The position numbers and the translations under genes are program-made. The notes beneath the pieces were generated by a model. That model was given only the letters and a program-made list of their open reading frames with translations. It searched no databases and was not told the origin of the DNA. Below, in pieces: positions 23,615-34,335 of a stretch of DNA of 64,000 bases; position 1 is the stretch's first letter, and every line of letters starts with the position of its first letter. The DNA is taken from contig OX031069.1 of assembly GCA_943736015.1 (NCBI GenBank), forward strand, positions 21,147,235 through 21,211,234, given 5' to 3'. The stretch is from Tridacna crocea. Taxonomy: Eukaryota > Mollusca > Bivalvia > Cardiida > Cardiidae.

Positions 23615-24450
23615 AATTAACCATTTGACCATATGAACTGATGAAATTCGTTACACCTACATGAAAAATTATCGTTTGTCAAACGGATCGTCTCTACAGA
23701 CGTTACCGTGTTTATTCGTCCTCGGTTTTATGCTTGCTCTTGGCTAGCATTTTTTTGTAAGGTGGACAGGCATATAAGGATTACAGACAGGAAGAGGAGG
23801 TTCCATGTCCCGCCTTCTGCACATACAATGCACATACTGTAGTCGCAGTAATTTAGCACCTCCGGAAGTAGCTAAAGCGAGGTTTTGGGCGGAGTCTTTG
23901 TTTTGTAGGCGTACCATCCAATGGTATGCACGTACTCACGACGTGAAGCAGTTAGAAATAAGCCCGTTCCTCTCCAATAAGGGAGGCAACTGTAGCATTC
24001 CAATTAAAAAATTTTGTACGAGTTGTTTCCCTTTGACCATTAGTCGTTCATCATTCTCTTGCAAGACTCTTATATTTTGACAGAGTATCGGCCCGGAACA
24101 AAAAGCAAACCATAGTGCAGATAAATGGAGGAAAATAAGCGATATATTTAACAAATTAAGGAGAGAAAGCAACGTAAACTGGTGTTACAGACAAAAATTG
24201 ATGCGAAAGGAACAAACCGGAAATAGCAAATAAGCTTGGTAGAGAAGATATGGCACTTTATATTTCCATGATTTCTTTGCGATTCTACGGGTGCCAATGG
24301 TTGTAAGTCGCATGTTTCTTTTTTTAAAGTAAACACTTGTATATCTTTGCATATGAACCATATCAAAGACAATAAACCAGTAAACATGAACGAGATTCAT
24401 TTGTTCAGTATCCGGATTGTAGATATATTCGGATAAAAGTTTGAATTGTG
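23615..24450 (-). repeat. Dispersed repeat R1, copy 2
   Basis: Second copy of 12515-13370, same orientation, with small indels throughout; no ORF adjoins it here. Confidence 0.7.
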
Positions 24451-24592
24451 AGAACATTTTGAAATATATTCAATACAACACTTTAAGTGAGTTGAAAAGA
24501 AAATGAAGAAAATAACATAATTGAGAGAGTTTCGTAAAAATACAGTTGTAAAAACTTGTTTCTATCGAATGGCAGTCATTTGAACACCAAGT

Positions 24593-24685
24593 AATTTCGA
24601 CACCCAGTCATTTCGACACATTTTGGTCATTTCGATCCCCGGTGGAAAATGTTTGCAAACGTTGGTCATATAGACACCTCATTTT
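24593..24685 (+). repeat. ATTTCGACACC short-motif repeat
   Basis: caagtaatttcgacaccc, cagtcatttcgacac, ggtcatttcgatcccc and ggtcatatagacacc are four successive variants. Only one terminus of the kind seen in the foldbacks is found. Confidence 0.5.
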
Positions 24686-24789
24686 TAGAGCACTTTTTAA
24701 ACTCGACTTTTTATTATCAAGTTACTTTCATTTCTTTTAAAGATGTCATATCACTATAATTTTGTGTTGGTGTTTGACCAAACATGTTT

Positions 24790-25025
24790 TTAAATAACTT
24801 TATTCAAGGGTAAATACTCCGAGTATGGGTATATCTGTACAATTTTCTGTGGAAAACATTGTGGCAAAAGGTTAAATTGCTCATCACGAGCAATTTCACC
24901 TTTTGTCACAATGTTTTCTATGCTATCAAAAGGTGTCATATACACATAAGAAACAACTGCATCCTTGCTGTTATTTAGGGTCAATTAGAGATGCCATAGA
25001 AAAGCATTATGGGGTAAAGGGTTAA
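24790..25025 (+). mobile_element. TH element, subfamily D
   Basis: The core loop is gctcatcacgagc with arms aaaggttaaattgc and gcaatttcacctttt. The right arm differs from subfamily A (cataagaaacaactgcatcc) and ends atggggtaaagggttaa. The left end is degraded. Confidence 0.75.
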
Positions 25026-25029
25026 TATG

Positions 25030-25520
25030 CAGTATAATATTTATCACACCTTCACCTGTCTCTAACTGTGTTTGACTTCACATTTTTATTGATTGAAATA
25101 AATCATATTTAATGAAAACCCTACAAAATATAATAAAAAAAAGGTTAAGAAAACATATATCCTTCACACGTTCAAGATAAAAATGTATCTACAGACAGTA
25201 TGTCCATTTTACCAAATCAGTAATTTACAGAATATACTGGAATCATCCTGTTTGTCTGTGTCTCTGTGTCTGTCCGTCTGTGTACAAAATACCAGTAATT
25301 TTGTGTCCCAAACTCCTACAGTTTTCCTTCAACTGTATTGAAACTTTGCACACATATTAATCATTATACGAAAGATTTGCAATATGCCTTTTTCAAGTGT
25401 CAAATTCCTGGTTGAAGAATTATCTCCTCCTTAACTTGACACTCTTTTCTGTGAAAGGGCTGGTAGGGGTATTAAGTCACATTAAGTGACAGCTCTAGTT
25501 TGACTTGCTGAAATAAAAAG
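25030..25520. other. No supported feature
   Basis: Contains a short (tctgtc)n-like run at 25253-25282 only. Confidence 0.55.
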
Positions 25521-25524
25521 GAAT

Positions 25525-25735
25525 TGCAGACAACAAATGAAATGTAGTTCAAGCATGAGATTTGTCATTGACAGAGTTGAAAACATATTGGGAATGCAGT
25601 TAAAAAACGGGCTTAGTGTTTGATAGAAAAAAAAAAACATGTCAGAAAAGGAGAAAATGCTAGTTCCCAATATTTTCTTGTTTCCACATTATTTTCAAAA
25701 TACATTTTCCTAGAGGTAAACAAAGGTTAATGAAT
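25525..25735 (-). mobile_element. TH element, degenerate, partly duplicated core
   Basis: R arm remnant (attgcagacaacaaatg), a first core half near 25570 and a second near 25645. Ends caaaggttaa. It lies 20 bp before the Tigger relic. Confidence 0.5.
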
Positions 25736-25756
25736 TTTTTTCTTTCCATCTTTGTA

Positions 25757-26213
25757 GTGTAAATATGGAAGTGAGGTGCAAAACGCAGAAACTAGTTTAC
25801 CTCGTTGGAGAAGAGAGAAATCACCAAGCATGAGACAAAAAACATTAATATTTTTCGGGAAGAAGTTGTGAAGTATTTAACGAAAAAATGGGGCAAGAGT
25901 CTTCCACCATCCACACTCAGTGCTTTTTTGAAAAACAAAGAGAAATGGACCAGTGGTTCGGAAGATTACAGGGTTCAGACTAGCACACCAAAACACATGA
26001 GCCTGGATGAGACCCTTTATGGTTGGTACTCAGACTTAAGTAAAAGAAATATAGTTGTAAGTGGTAATAATGCTTGTCAAGAAGGCAAAGAAACTTGGTT
26101 GTGGGCTGGGGATTCAGGATTTATCTTATTCCAATGGATGGCTGGCCAAATTTAAGAAATGCCATAGCATTGCAGCATGCAAACCTAAATGTAAGAATGT
26201 TTCAAGTCCAACC
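25757..26213 (+). pseudogene. Tigger/pogo-type transposase relic, CENP-B-like DNA-binding N-terminus
   Basis: PPSTLSAFLKNKEKW matches the psq-type HTH of Tigger/CENP-B proteins, and LDETLYGWYSDLSKRNIVVS matches the following CENPB-type HTH. The reading then shifts frame near 26065: the next frame continues AKKLGCGLGIQ and SNGWLAKFKKCHSI, which is the end of the same domain. The N-terminus is also broken (TGA near 25826 in the frame of the ATG at 25764). Homology stops about 20 bp before a TH element at 26230, and no DDE catalytic region follows. This is a decayed 5' fragment of a Tc1/mariner-superfamily transposase. A domesticated gene is less likely given the frameshift. Confidence 0.72.
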
Positions 26214-26229
26214 CAAGTTTTTACTGGTT

Positions 26230-26456
26230 TTAACCCATTACCACACAATCCACACTTTTGACAACCCTGAGAAAGAAGCCATTGGAACATAATGTGGAAA
26301 AAGGAGAAAATGCTGGTAACCAGCATTTTCTCCTTTTCTCATAGCGTTTTCAACTCTTCACAACAAATTTCAAATTTTTAGTCACTTTTATCTTGTCGCC
26401 TGCAAATGCTTTTGATTTTGACAAGCCTAATATATTGTCGTTTGGTAATGAGTTAA
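26230..26456 (+). mobile_element. TH element (subfamily A)
   Basis: Complete between TTAAs, and follows directly on the Tigger relic. Its R arm has the acaagcctaa variant. Confidence 0.85.
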
Positions 26457-26495
26457 TTCTTTGTCTCGACAAAATTCCTGTTGACTTTTTTTTTC

Positions 26496-26624
26496 ACTGG
26501 CATTTTCTCCTTTTCTCACAATGTTTTGTACTCTTTAAAAAACAAATTTCAAACTTTTAGTCACCTTTGTCATCTGCAAATGCTTTTGACAAACCTAAAG
26601 TACTGTCGTTTGGTAATGAGTTAA
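26496..26624 (+). mobile_element. TH element, right half only
   Basis: Starts inside the core (ggcattttctcc) and runs through the R arm to gagttaa. Confidence 0.7.
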
Positions 26625-26654
26625 CTCTTTATCTTGACCAAATTGCTGTTTATT

Positions 26655-26885
26655 TTGTATAACCCTTACCTTGATGACAGATAGTCACTGCGATAGGATT
26701 CATTCCTCGCCAATCGCTGACCATTGTTATGATGATGATTGTGTGGGAAAGCAGCCAGTGGCTTGGAAAGAAAATGATGCAAAGTACTGGTAAAAGAAAC
26801 TACAGGAATGCATTGATAGGTGCACTGGCCACAGCGATATAACTGAAATAATGTTGAAAATGGTGTTAAACACCATTCGATCAAT
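26655..26885 (+). mobile_element. SINE body and tail
   Basis: gatagtcactgcgatagg, gtgggaaagcagccagtgg and ataggtgcactggcc, ending gttaaacaccattcg; tRNA head missing. Confidence 0.65.
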
Positions 26886-26887
26886 TA

Positions 26888-27076
26888 TTAACCATTTACA
26901 AATCAATCGTTGGTTTTTATGAAGCCGACATAGAATGCCAGCATTTTCTCCTTTTCCCACAATGTTTTCTACTCTTCCTAAAACAAATTTCAATTTTTGA
27001 GTCACATTAATTTTGTTGTCTGCAAATGCTTCCAATTTGGACAAGTCTAAAATTTTGTTGTTTGGTAGAGAGTTAA
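26888..27076 (+). mobile_element. TH element, left half-core deleted
   Basis: TTAA and a short L arm, then directly gccagcattttctcc and a complete R arm to gagttaa. Confidence 0.75.
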
Positions 27077-27189
27077 TCAATTGTCTATTGGAAGATTTTT
27101 ATAAAATAAGTGTATAAATATGCATAAAACTGTATTTAGAAATAAATAAAGTTTATTTTATGACTTTTTGTCTTTATATTTCCTTTACT

Positions 27190-27510
27190 AGTTATCATAC
27201 AATCTCCACTTTTAACAAAACCCAAGAAGGCTATTGAAAACAGTGCAAGTCTTCAAAATCACTGTGGGAAAAGAAGGAAATGCGGGTGACGAGAAGAGAA
27301 GGCTGTTGAGAAAAGAAAAGGCTTTTGAAAATACTGAGTGTTTTGGAAAACATGTTGGGAAAAGAAAAAAAATGCTGGTAACCAGCATTTTCTCCTTTTC
27401 CCACAATGTTTTCTACCTTACAGAAGATAGAAATTATTGTTTGAGCAGTAGTCAAATTGTCTTATATAATTGCTTTGAATTTGGTCCAGTCCATACAATT
27501 ATAGTTGGTG
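27190..27510 (+). mobile_element. TH element with repeated left half-cores
   Basis: The L arm is followed by several left half-cores in direct order (near 27240, 27263, 27320 and 27345) and then one complete hairpin (27350-27412). The R arm is diverged. It resembles the array at 20870-21060 but is still attached to its element. Confidence 0.65.
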
Positions 27511-27638
27511 TAAGGGTAAATCCTGTTGTAGAGATTTGCTGACAAAGGCTGTATTTTGCTGAAGTATGTAAGGGGAGGTTAAAGCTTTTGCCTGCCTCTC
27601 ATATTTCATCTGTAAAAAGGTGAAAAAAGATGTCTTGT

Positions 27639-28082
27639 TTAACTCCTTACCACACAGTTCCAACTTTTAACCCTTTCCCAAACAACAAATTTTGGACCCT
27701 TCCAAACCCAAAGAGTTTGTAGACGACAATTTTAGATTAGGGGAAAATTGCAGAAAGTTCTCAAAAAGGTTAGAAAACACTGGGAAAAGGAGAAATTGCC
27801 TGTTACGAGCAATTTCTCCTTTTCCCAAAGTGTTTTCAAAATACTTTAATTGCAGACACTTAAAAACCAGGGATTGTTAGGGAAAGGGTTAATGACCATG
27901 AGAAAGAAGCCTTTTGGAAACATTGTGGGAAAAGGAGAAAATGCTGGTAAACAGCATTTTCTCCTTTTCCCACAATGTTTTCTAACCTTCACAAAAAAAA
28001 TTCCGAGTCACTTTTATTTTTGTCGTCTGAATGTGCTTTCAGTTTTGACCCGTTTGAATTTTGTCATTTGGTAAAGATTTAA
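27639..28082 (+). mobile_element. TH element interrupted by a second TH element
   Basis: The outer copy starts ttaactccttaccacac and reads to acttttaa (27670). It resumes at 27889 with ttaatgaccatgagaaag and runs to gatttaa (28082). The break falls at the TTAA that the L arm naturally contains (acttttaacgaccc). Confidence 0.85.
27667..27892 (-). mobile_element. TH element, subfamily C, nested
   Basis: Complete element with ccctttcccaaac ends, flanked by TTAA on both sides and inserted in the outer copy. The core has the loop gcctgttacgagc with arms gagaaattgc/gcaatttctcc. Confidence 0.85.
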
Positions 28083-28189
28083 AGTCAGGATATTCAGCCA
28101 GCTGCCAGTATAGCAAGATATCCAGTTTATGTTGATGTTTCCCTTACCCTTCCCAACCCTCTCAAAGTACAGCTTAGCCCTGCAACTCC

Positions 28190-28417
28190 TCAACCCTTTA
28201 CCAAACAATCCCTGGTTTTTACAACCTTGAGATAGAAGTCTTTTGAAAACATTGTGGGAAAAGGAGAAAATGCTGGTAACCAGCATTTTCTCCTTTTCCC
28301 ACAATGTTTTCTACCCTTCACAAAACAAATTTCAAAATTTCAGTCACTTTTCCTTGTCGTCTGCAAATGCTTTCGATTTAGACAAACCTAAAATTTTGTA
28401 GGTTAGTAATGACTTAA
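28190..28417 (+). mobile_element. TH element
   Basis: Complete; the left end is tcaa instead of ttaa. Perfect core at 28244-28311. Confidence 0.85.
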
Positions 28418-28581
28418 CATGACGAATTGTCAATGACTACAGAGTTCAACTCGGATATCAATCATACTAAATGCATACATCAGTGAAGTCTAATCCAGAA
28501 GGTCTTAAAAAAAATAGCAGATTTTTTTTCTGCATGATTGTCAAAGTTTTAAAATAAAAGGAAATAAATGCTACAAATCTT

Positions 28582-28998
28582 CTCCCAGATTCCGCGCTAT
28601 TAACATAACCGGGAACAGACGGGTTTTAGTTACAATCAAGGGAGATAAATGCTAACAAATTTGTCTTTAAAAATTGCAGGGGTTACTTCCCTTTATATAA
28701 GAGAGGACCAAACGCTTGTGAACATTATGGAATTCAAACGAAACAAAAGCAGTAATTTTCTTCGAAGGGTCAAACTTTCCTCGAACCTCCCAGATTCCGC
28801 GCTATTAACATAACCGGGAACAGACGGGTTTTAGTTACAATCAAGGGAGATAAATGCTAACAAATTTGTCTTTAAAAATTGCAGGGGTTACTTCCCTTTA
28901 TAATAGAGAGAGGACTAAACGCTTTTGAACATATGGAATTCAAACGAAACAGTAACAGGCAGTAATTTTCTTCGAAGGGTCAAACTTTCCTCGAACCT
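28582..28998 (+). repeat. Recent ~205-bp tandem duplication
   Basis: Unit 1 28582-28786 and unit 2 28787-28998 both start ctcccagattccgcgc or an equivalent and end ttcctcgaacct. They differ by a few substitutions and short indels near gagaggac and the ggcagtaat segment. Confidence 0.85.
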
Positions 28999-29037
28999 GC
29001 TGGCTTACTGACAGAGGAGCTGAAAACGGTGTCAATA

Positions 29038-29261
29038 GTAAACCTTTCACCAAACAACTTCACGACCTCGAGACAGTGGCCTTTTGAAAACATTGTGGGA
29101 AAAGGAGAAAATGCTGGTAACCAGCATTTTTCTCCTTTTCCCACAATGTTTTTCTGACCTGATAAAGAATTAAAGTTCATTTGAACTACATGTACTTTCA
29201 AATTTATTGTGTGCAGATGCTTTCAATGCGGTCGGGTCACAATCGTTCGGGAACCGGTTAA
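29038..29261 (+). mobile_element. TH element
   Basis: L arm variant (cttcacgacctcgagacag); the core has an extra T in the right half. Ends ccggttaa. Confidence 0.75.
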
Positions 29262-29499
29262 GTGTGTCTTACAAGTTGCTGCTTGAAAAAAGTATTTTTA
29301 TTTTTTCTTTATTTTATGAAAAATAAAAATCCCTATTATATTTTGGACCGTATAGATGTATGCCATCTGCTAAGTACATCCTTTGCTTTATCTCATGGAA
29401 GACCGAAAGGTTTTTAACAGCTAACAGTCACTTTTACTCCTTGAACCATGTGATAATAGTGGAGTTCGATTTATTCTGGGGGATTTGGGGGGTGTGTGT

Positions 29500-29536
29500 A
29501 GAGAGAGAGAGAGAGAGAGGAGAGGGAGGGGAGGGT
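29500..29536 (+). repeat. (GA)n microsatellite
   Basis: gagagagagagagagagagg followed by agagggaggggaggg. Confidence 0.9.
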
Positions 29537-29596
29537 TAAAAAAACATAAATGTAAATGAATCAAAAAGTCAGAATGTGAAGAAGGAATAAGGGGCT

Positions 29597-29825
29597 TTAA
29601 CTCATTACCAAACGACAATATTTTCGGCTCGTCCAAATTGAAAGCATTTGCAGACGACAACATAAAAGTGACTGAAATTTTGAAATTTGTTTTGTAAAGG
29701 GTAGAAAACATTTTAAGGAAAGGGGGAAATGCTGGTTACCAGCATTTTCTCCTTTTCCCACAATGTTTTCTAAAGGCTTCTTTCTCAGGTACATCAAAAG
29801 TAGGGATTGTGTGGTAATGGGTTAA
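29597..29825 (-). mobile_element. TH element (subfamily A)
   Basis: Complete between TTAAs. The left core half reads aaggaaagggggaaatg, partly unpaired with the right. Confidence 0.85.
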
Positions 29826-29953
29826 GTCAAATAAAAAAAAAACACCCAAAGTTTTCATAATGTTTTACTTCATAATATTACAAACTATCTTTAAAAGAAA
29901 GTCTGGTCTAGAAAATAAACAAATAGATGAGCTATACTCTGGCAAAGGGGGAC

Positions 29954-30182
29954 TTAACCCTTTCCCAAACAATCCCTGGTTTTTACGGGTCTGGAATAGT
30001 AGCCTTTTGAAAACATTGTGGGAAAAGGAGAAAATGCTGGTAACCAGCATTTTCTCCTTTTCCCACAATGTTTTCTACCCTATCATAGACAGAAATCATC
30101 TTTTCAGCAATAGTTGAATTGTCGTCTGCAAATGCTTTCAATTTCGTCCAGTCCAAAAGTTTGTCGTTTGGGAAAGGGTTAA
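29954..30182 (+). mobile_element. TH element, subfamily C
   Basis: ccctttcccaaac ends, L arm gggtctggaatagtagcc, perfect core, R arm preceded by catagacagaaatcatc. Confidence 0.87.
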
Positions 30183-30323
30183 TGCATCTCCGTGACGGAT
30201 GATACCATGAACGTTGTCATATCGATCAACAAAGTCCATTTTGTCAATCAAACAACCAAGTCATGTGTTGATACTTTACGCAGATGTACTAGGTCCCCTT
30301 TTTACCGAGCATGGCTAAATTAT

Positions 30324-30548
30324 TCAACCCTTTCCAAAATGACAAACTTTTGGACTAGACCAAAATGAAAGCATTTGCAAACGGCAATTCAACTCTTGTT
30401 GAAAAGATGATTTCTATGATAGGGTATAAAACATTGTGGGAAAAGGAGAAAATGCTGGTTACCAGCATTTTCTCCTTTTCCCACAATGTTTTCAAAAGGC
30501 TACTATTCCAGACCCGAAAGAAACCAGGGATTGTTTGGGAAAGGGTTG
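30324..30548 (-). mobile_element. TH element, subfamily C
   Basis: Opposite orientation to its neighbour at 29954. Ends are tcaa and ttga, i.e. one mutated base each in the TTAA. Confidence 0.83.
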
Positions 30549-30668
30549 ATCATTGTTTTTGATTGCAAAGTTTGTCAAAAATCAATCAAACCTTATAATT
30601 CTAATAACACCTACATCACAATTTTAAATCTCCTTACATTTTTTACAATGTAGTATGTACCATATTAT

Positions 30669-30896
30669 TTAACCCATTACCACACAATCCCTACTTTTGA
30701 TGCCCCTAAGAAAGAAACCTTTAAGAAACATCGTGGGAAAAGGAGAAAACGCTAGTTACCAGCATTTTCTCCTTTTTCCAAAATGTTTTCTGCCCTTCAC
30801 AAAATGAATTTCAAATTTTCAGTAACGTTTCTTTTGTCGTCTGCAAATGCTTTCAATTTGGACAAACCGAAAATTTTGTTGTTTGGTAATCAGTCT
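30669..30896 (+). mobile_element. TH element
   Basis: Complete L arm and core; the right terminus has decayed to ggtaatcagt. Confidence 0.75.
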
Positions 30897-30898
30897 TG

Positions 30899-31223
30899 AC
30901 AAAAAAAACAAAAATTTGGACTTGACCAAATAAAAAGCATTTGCAAACCACAAATTAAGTCTTTACCAAAGAACAAAATTTTAGACTGGTCCAAATTAAA
31001 AGCATTTGCAGATGTCAAAATTTAGGGTTTGTCCAAACTGAAAGCATTTACAGAAGAAAAAATAAAAGTGACTGAAAATTTGAAATTTGTATCGAAGTAG
31101 AGAGAAAACATTTTGGGAAAAAGACAAAATGCTGTTTACCAGCATTTTCTCCTTTTCCCACAATGTTTTCAAAAGGCTTCTTTCTCAAGGTTGTTAAGTT
31201 GGGATTGTGTGGTAAAGGGTTAA
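30899..31223 (-). mobile_element. TH element preceded by repeated R arms
   Basis: Three R-arm segments in direct order begin near 30913, 30961 and 31020. The last continues into a full core and L arm ending aagggttaa. This suggests stepwise nesting or slippage between R arms. Confidence 0.7.
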
Positions 31224-31249
31224 ATGTTGCTAAAATGATAATTCATTTC

Positions 31250-31373
31250 TTTGATAGATTGGAAAACTGTGTCAGATAAGGATAAAATAGTGTTTACCAT
31301 TCTCCTATTCCCACAATGATTACAAAAGCCTTCTATGTCATTAACAGCCGAGACTGAGTGGTAAAAGAGTTAA
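31250..31373 (-). mobile_element. TH element, degenerate
   Basis: Core remnant and L arm ending aaaagagttaa; that TTAA also begins the next element. Confidence 0.55.
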
Positions 31374-31655
31374 CTAGAGACAACAAAAGAATAAACTAAC
31401 GAAAATTTGAAAGCCTTTACACGTGACAAATTTAATTGACGCATAATTATGTTGAGACTTTTCACTCAAATAGTAGAAAACAGTGTAGGAAAAAGAGAAA
31501 ATACTAATAACCAGCTCTTTCTCTTTTTCCCACAAAGCTTTCTTCACTTTCACAGGCAGTATCTATCATTTCGGCTACATTTAATATTTCGTCTATAAGT
31601 GCTTTAAATTTTTGACAAGCCCAACACATTCTCGTTAGGTAAAGAGTTACTGTTA
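31370..31655 (+). mobile_element. TH element with two R arms (R-core-R)
   Basis: Both sides of the core carry the R arm: the left side reads gaaagcctttacacgtgac and the right side reads tcgtctataagtgctttaaa. No L arm is present. Diverged. Confidence 0.55.
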
Positions 31656-31665
31656 ATGCAACAGC

Positions 31666-31892
31666 TTAACTCTTTACCAAATGACAAATTTTTAGATTGG
31701 TCCAAACTGGAAGCATTTGCAGATGACAAAATAAATGTGACTGTAGAATCGAAATTTGATTTGGAAAGGGTTGAAAACAAGTGGGAAAAGGAGAAAATGC
31801 AGATTACCAGCATTTTCTCCTTTTCCAACAATGTTTTCCAAAGGCTTCTAACTCAGGGTTGTCAAAGTTGTCATTGTGTGGTAAAGGGTTAA
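31666..31892 (-). mobile_element. TH element (subfamily A)
   Basis: Complete between TTAAs; the core left half is slightly shorter (aacaagtgggaaaag). Confidence 0.85.
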
Positions 31893-32025
31893 TAATTCAT
31901 GCTTTACCTGGATTTCACTGGCACTGGAGTGGGGTCTGAAATGTCTTGCCAAAAAACATTTACTATGAACCAAAGCGCCTCTGAAAATGATGGAAGCAAT
32001 GGGGTTTATCTTTATTAGAATGTCT

Positions 32026-32251
32026 TTCACTCATTACCAAACGACAACATTTTAGGTTTGTCCAAATCGAAAGCATTTGCAGATGACAAAATAAAGTGAC
32101 AGAAAATATGAATTTGTTTTGTGAAGGATAGAAAACATTGTTGGAAAAGGAGAAAATTCTGGTTATCAGCATTTTCTCCTTTTCCCAAAATGTTTTCTAA
32201 TGGTTCTTTCTTAGGGTCGTCAAAAGCAGGGATTGTGTGGTAATGGGTTAA
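32026..32251 (-). mobile_element. TH element (subfamily A)
   Basis: Complete; left terminus tcactcattacc, right ttaa. Confidence 0.83.
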
Positions 32252-32432
32252 ACAGGGCACTTGAGACCTCAGCCTAGAAATTAGCTCTTCCTTAGCACAT
32301 CAGGTCCAGTAGCAGAACAATTGCATCATGGGGGAGAATACTCTGAAAACATTATGGAAAGTGGAGAAAGTGTATATGCCAAGCAAATTCTCTTTTGCAA
32401 AGGCCCCTACTTTCCCCCATAGCTTATAAAGG

Positions 32433-33905
32433 TTTAACCCTTTACCACACAATCCCAACTTTTAACAACCTTAAGAAAGAAGCCTTGTGAAAACATTCTA
32501 CAACAAGAGCGGCAAATTGTCGCAAGATACGCCCATCTTACCCCAAGTTGTAAAGCTGGGGCATGCACCGGACAAAATTCAAATATGAAAAACAACAAAG
32601 GGCAATAACTCAAAAATTAAGCAAGCAAGAGTTGTGATTCCTGTGCACTATACCCCCCATTGATGAGATCTATCCACCCATGAAATTTCATAACCCTAGG
32701 TAGTATAGTTTTGGAGATATCTTCCGGACAAAAATTAAGTATGAAAAATTACAAAGGGCAATAACTCAAAAGTTAAGCAAGCAAGAGTTATGATTCCTGT
32801 GCACTCCACTCTCCCTCCATGAGATCTATCCACCCATGAAATTTCATAACCCTAGCTAGTATATTTTGGAGATATCAACCGGACAAAATTCAAGTATAAA
32901 AAACGACAAAGGGCAATAACTCAAAAATTAAGCAAGCAAGAGTTATGATTCTTGTGCACTGCACTCCCCACCATTGAGATCTATCCACCCATGAAATTTC
33001 ATATCCCTAGCTACTATAGTTTTGAAGATAAGCTCCGGACAAAATTCAAGTATGAAAAACAACAAAGGGCAATAACTCAAAATTTAAGTGAGCAAGAGTT
33101 ATGATTCCTGTGCACTGCACTCCCCCTCAATGAGATTTATACACCCATGAAATTTCATAACCCTAGCTAGTATAGTTTTGAAGATATGCTCCAGACAAAA
33201 TCCAAGTATGAAAAACAACAAAGGGCAATAACTCAAAAATTAAGCAAGCAAGAGTTATGATTCTTGTGCACTGCACTCCCCCTCAATGAGATCTATGCAC
33301 CCATGAAATTTCATAACCCTAGCTAGTATAGTTTTGGAGATATGCTCCGGACAAAGAACTGGACGCCGCCAAGTATGAAAAACAACAAAGGGCAATAACT
33401 CAAAAATTAAGCGAGCAAGAGTTATGATTCCTGTGCACTGCACTCCCCTTCAATAAGATCTATCCACCCATGAAATTTCATAACCCTAGCTAGTATAGTT
33501 TTGGAAATATGCTCCAGACAAAATCCAAGTATGAAAAACAACAAAGGGCAATAACTCAAAAATTAAGCGAGCAAGAGTTATGATTCCTGTGCACTGCACT
33601 CCCCCTCCATGAGATCTATCCACCCATGAAATTTCATAACCCTAGCTTGTATAGTTTTGGAGATATGCTCCGGACAAAGAACTGGACGCCGCCCGCCCAC
33701 CCGCCCGCCACGGGTGATCCCATAATACGTCCCGTCTTTGACGGGCGTATAAAAAGGGATAAAATGCTGGTATTCAGCATTTTCCCTTTTCCCACAATGT
33801 TTTCTAACCTTCCCATAACAAATTTAAACTTTTCAGTCACATTCCTTTTGTCCTCTACAACTGCTTTCAATTTGGAAGTCTAAACTTTTATTGTTTGGTA
33901 AAAAC
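32433..33905 (+). mobile_element. TH element split by a HINE-like tandem array
   Basis: The left part (TTAA, L arm, gaaaacatt) ends near 32499. The right part resumes near 33752 with aaatgctggtattcagc and continues through the R arm to about 33905. The intervening 1.25 kb is the 156-bp tandem element. Confidence 0.8.
32500..33751 (+). mobile_element. HINE/pearl-like element with seven ~156-bp tandem units
   Basis: Starts aacaagagcgg. Subterminal inverted repeats are atacgccc (32527-32534) and gggcgtat (33743-33750). The 3' end has the short hairpin cccgtctttgacggg (33731-33745). The core has seven units, with gggcaataact at about 32600, 32756, 32911, 33067, 33223, 33390 and 33546. This layout (tandem core, subterminal inverted repeats, 3' palindrome) is that of non-autonomous Helentron elements (HINEs) such as bivalve pearl. 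No coding capacity. Confidence 0.75.
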
Positions 33906-34085
33906 TTATCGGTAAGATATCTATAGTCAAAATTTCCCTATTTGCCACAATATTTTGTACACATAAAAAAAAAAACCAATCCAAAGAGAGAACAATAATA
34001 CAAAGACAAAAACCACGACATTATCGCAGGTTTCAGGATCCATGAATGAAAATACACGTACATCTACTGTGAGGAAAACATTTTT

Positions 34086-34200
34086 ATCAAATAACCTCCC
34101 TTGTTTTCAGTGTAATATACCCATTACGAATTTTCTTTTATCACATAACCTCCCTTGTTTTCAATGTAATATACCCATTACAAATTTTCTTATCTTACGT
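34086..34200 (+). repeat. Two-copy tandem repeat, ~57 bp
   Basis: ataacctcccttgttttca recurs at about 34090 and 34147, each followed by atgtaatatacccatta-type sequence. A third relative is at 35019-35060. Confidence 0.7.
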
Positions 34201-34217
34201 TTGATATCACATTTGTG

Positions 34218-34237
34218 TGACGTCAATTTTGACGTCA
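34218..34237. promoter_or_regulatory. Paired CRE palindromes inside a dispersed repeat
   Basis: Two full TGACGTCA sites (34218-34225, 34230-34237) lie 12 bp apart. TGACGTCA is the CREB/ATF consensus. They belong to a repeat unit, so regulatory use is only possible. Confidence 0.4.
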
Positions 34238-34335
34238 TTTTGTAGGCATTTCATACAAGTTAATGCGGGTGCATTTATAAATGTTTTTTCATTATCCGAT
34301 ATATATTTTGTGAAATATCGCTATGTGATAAAAAG

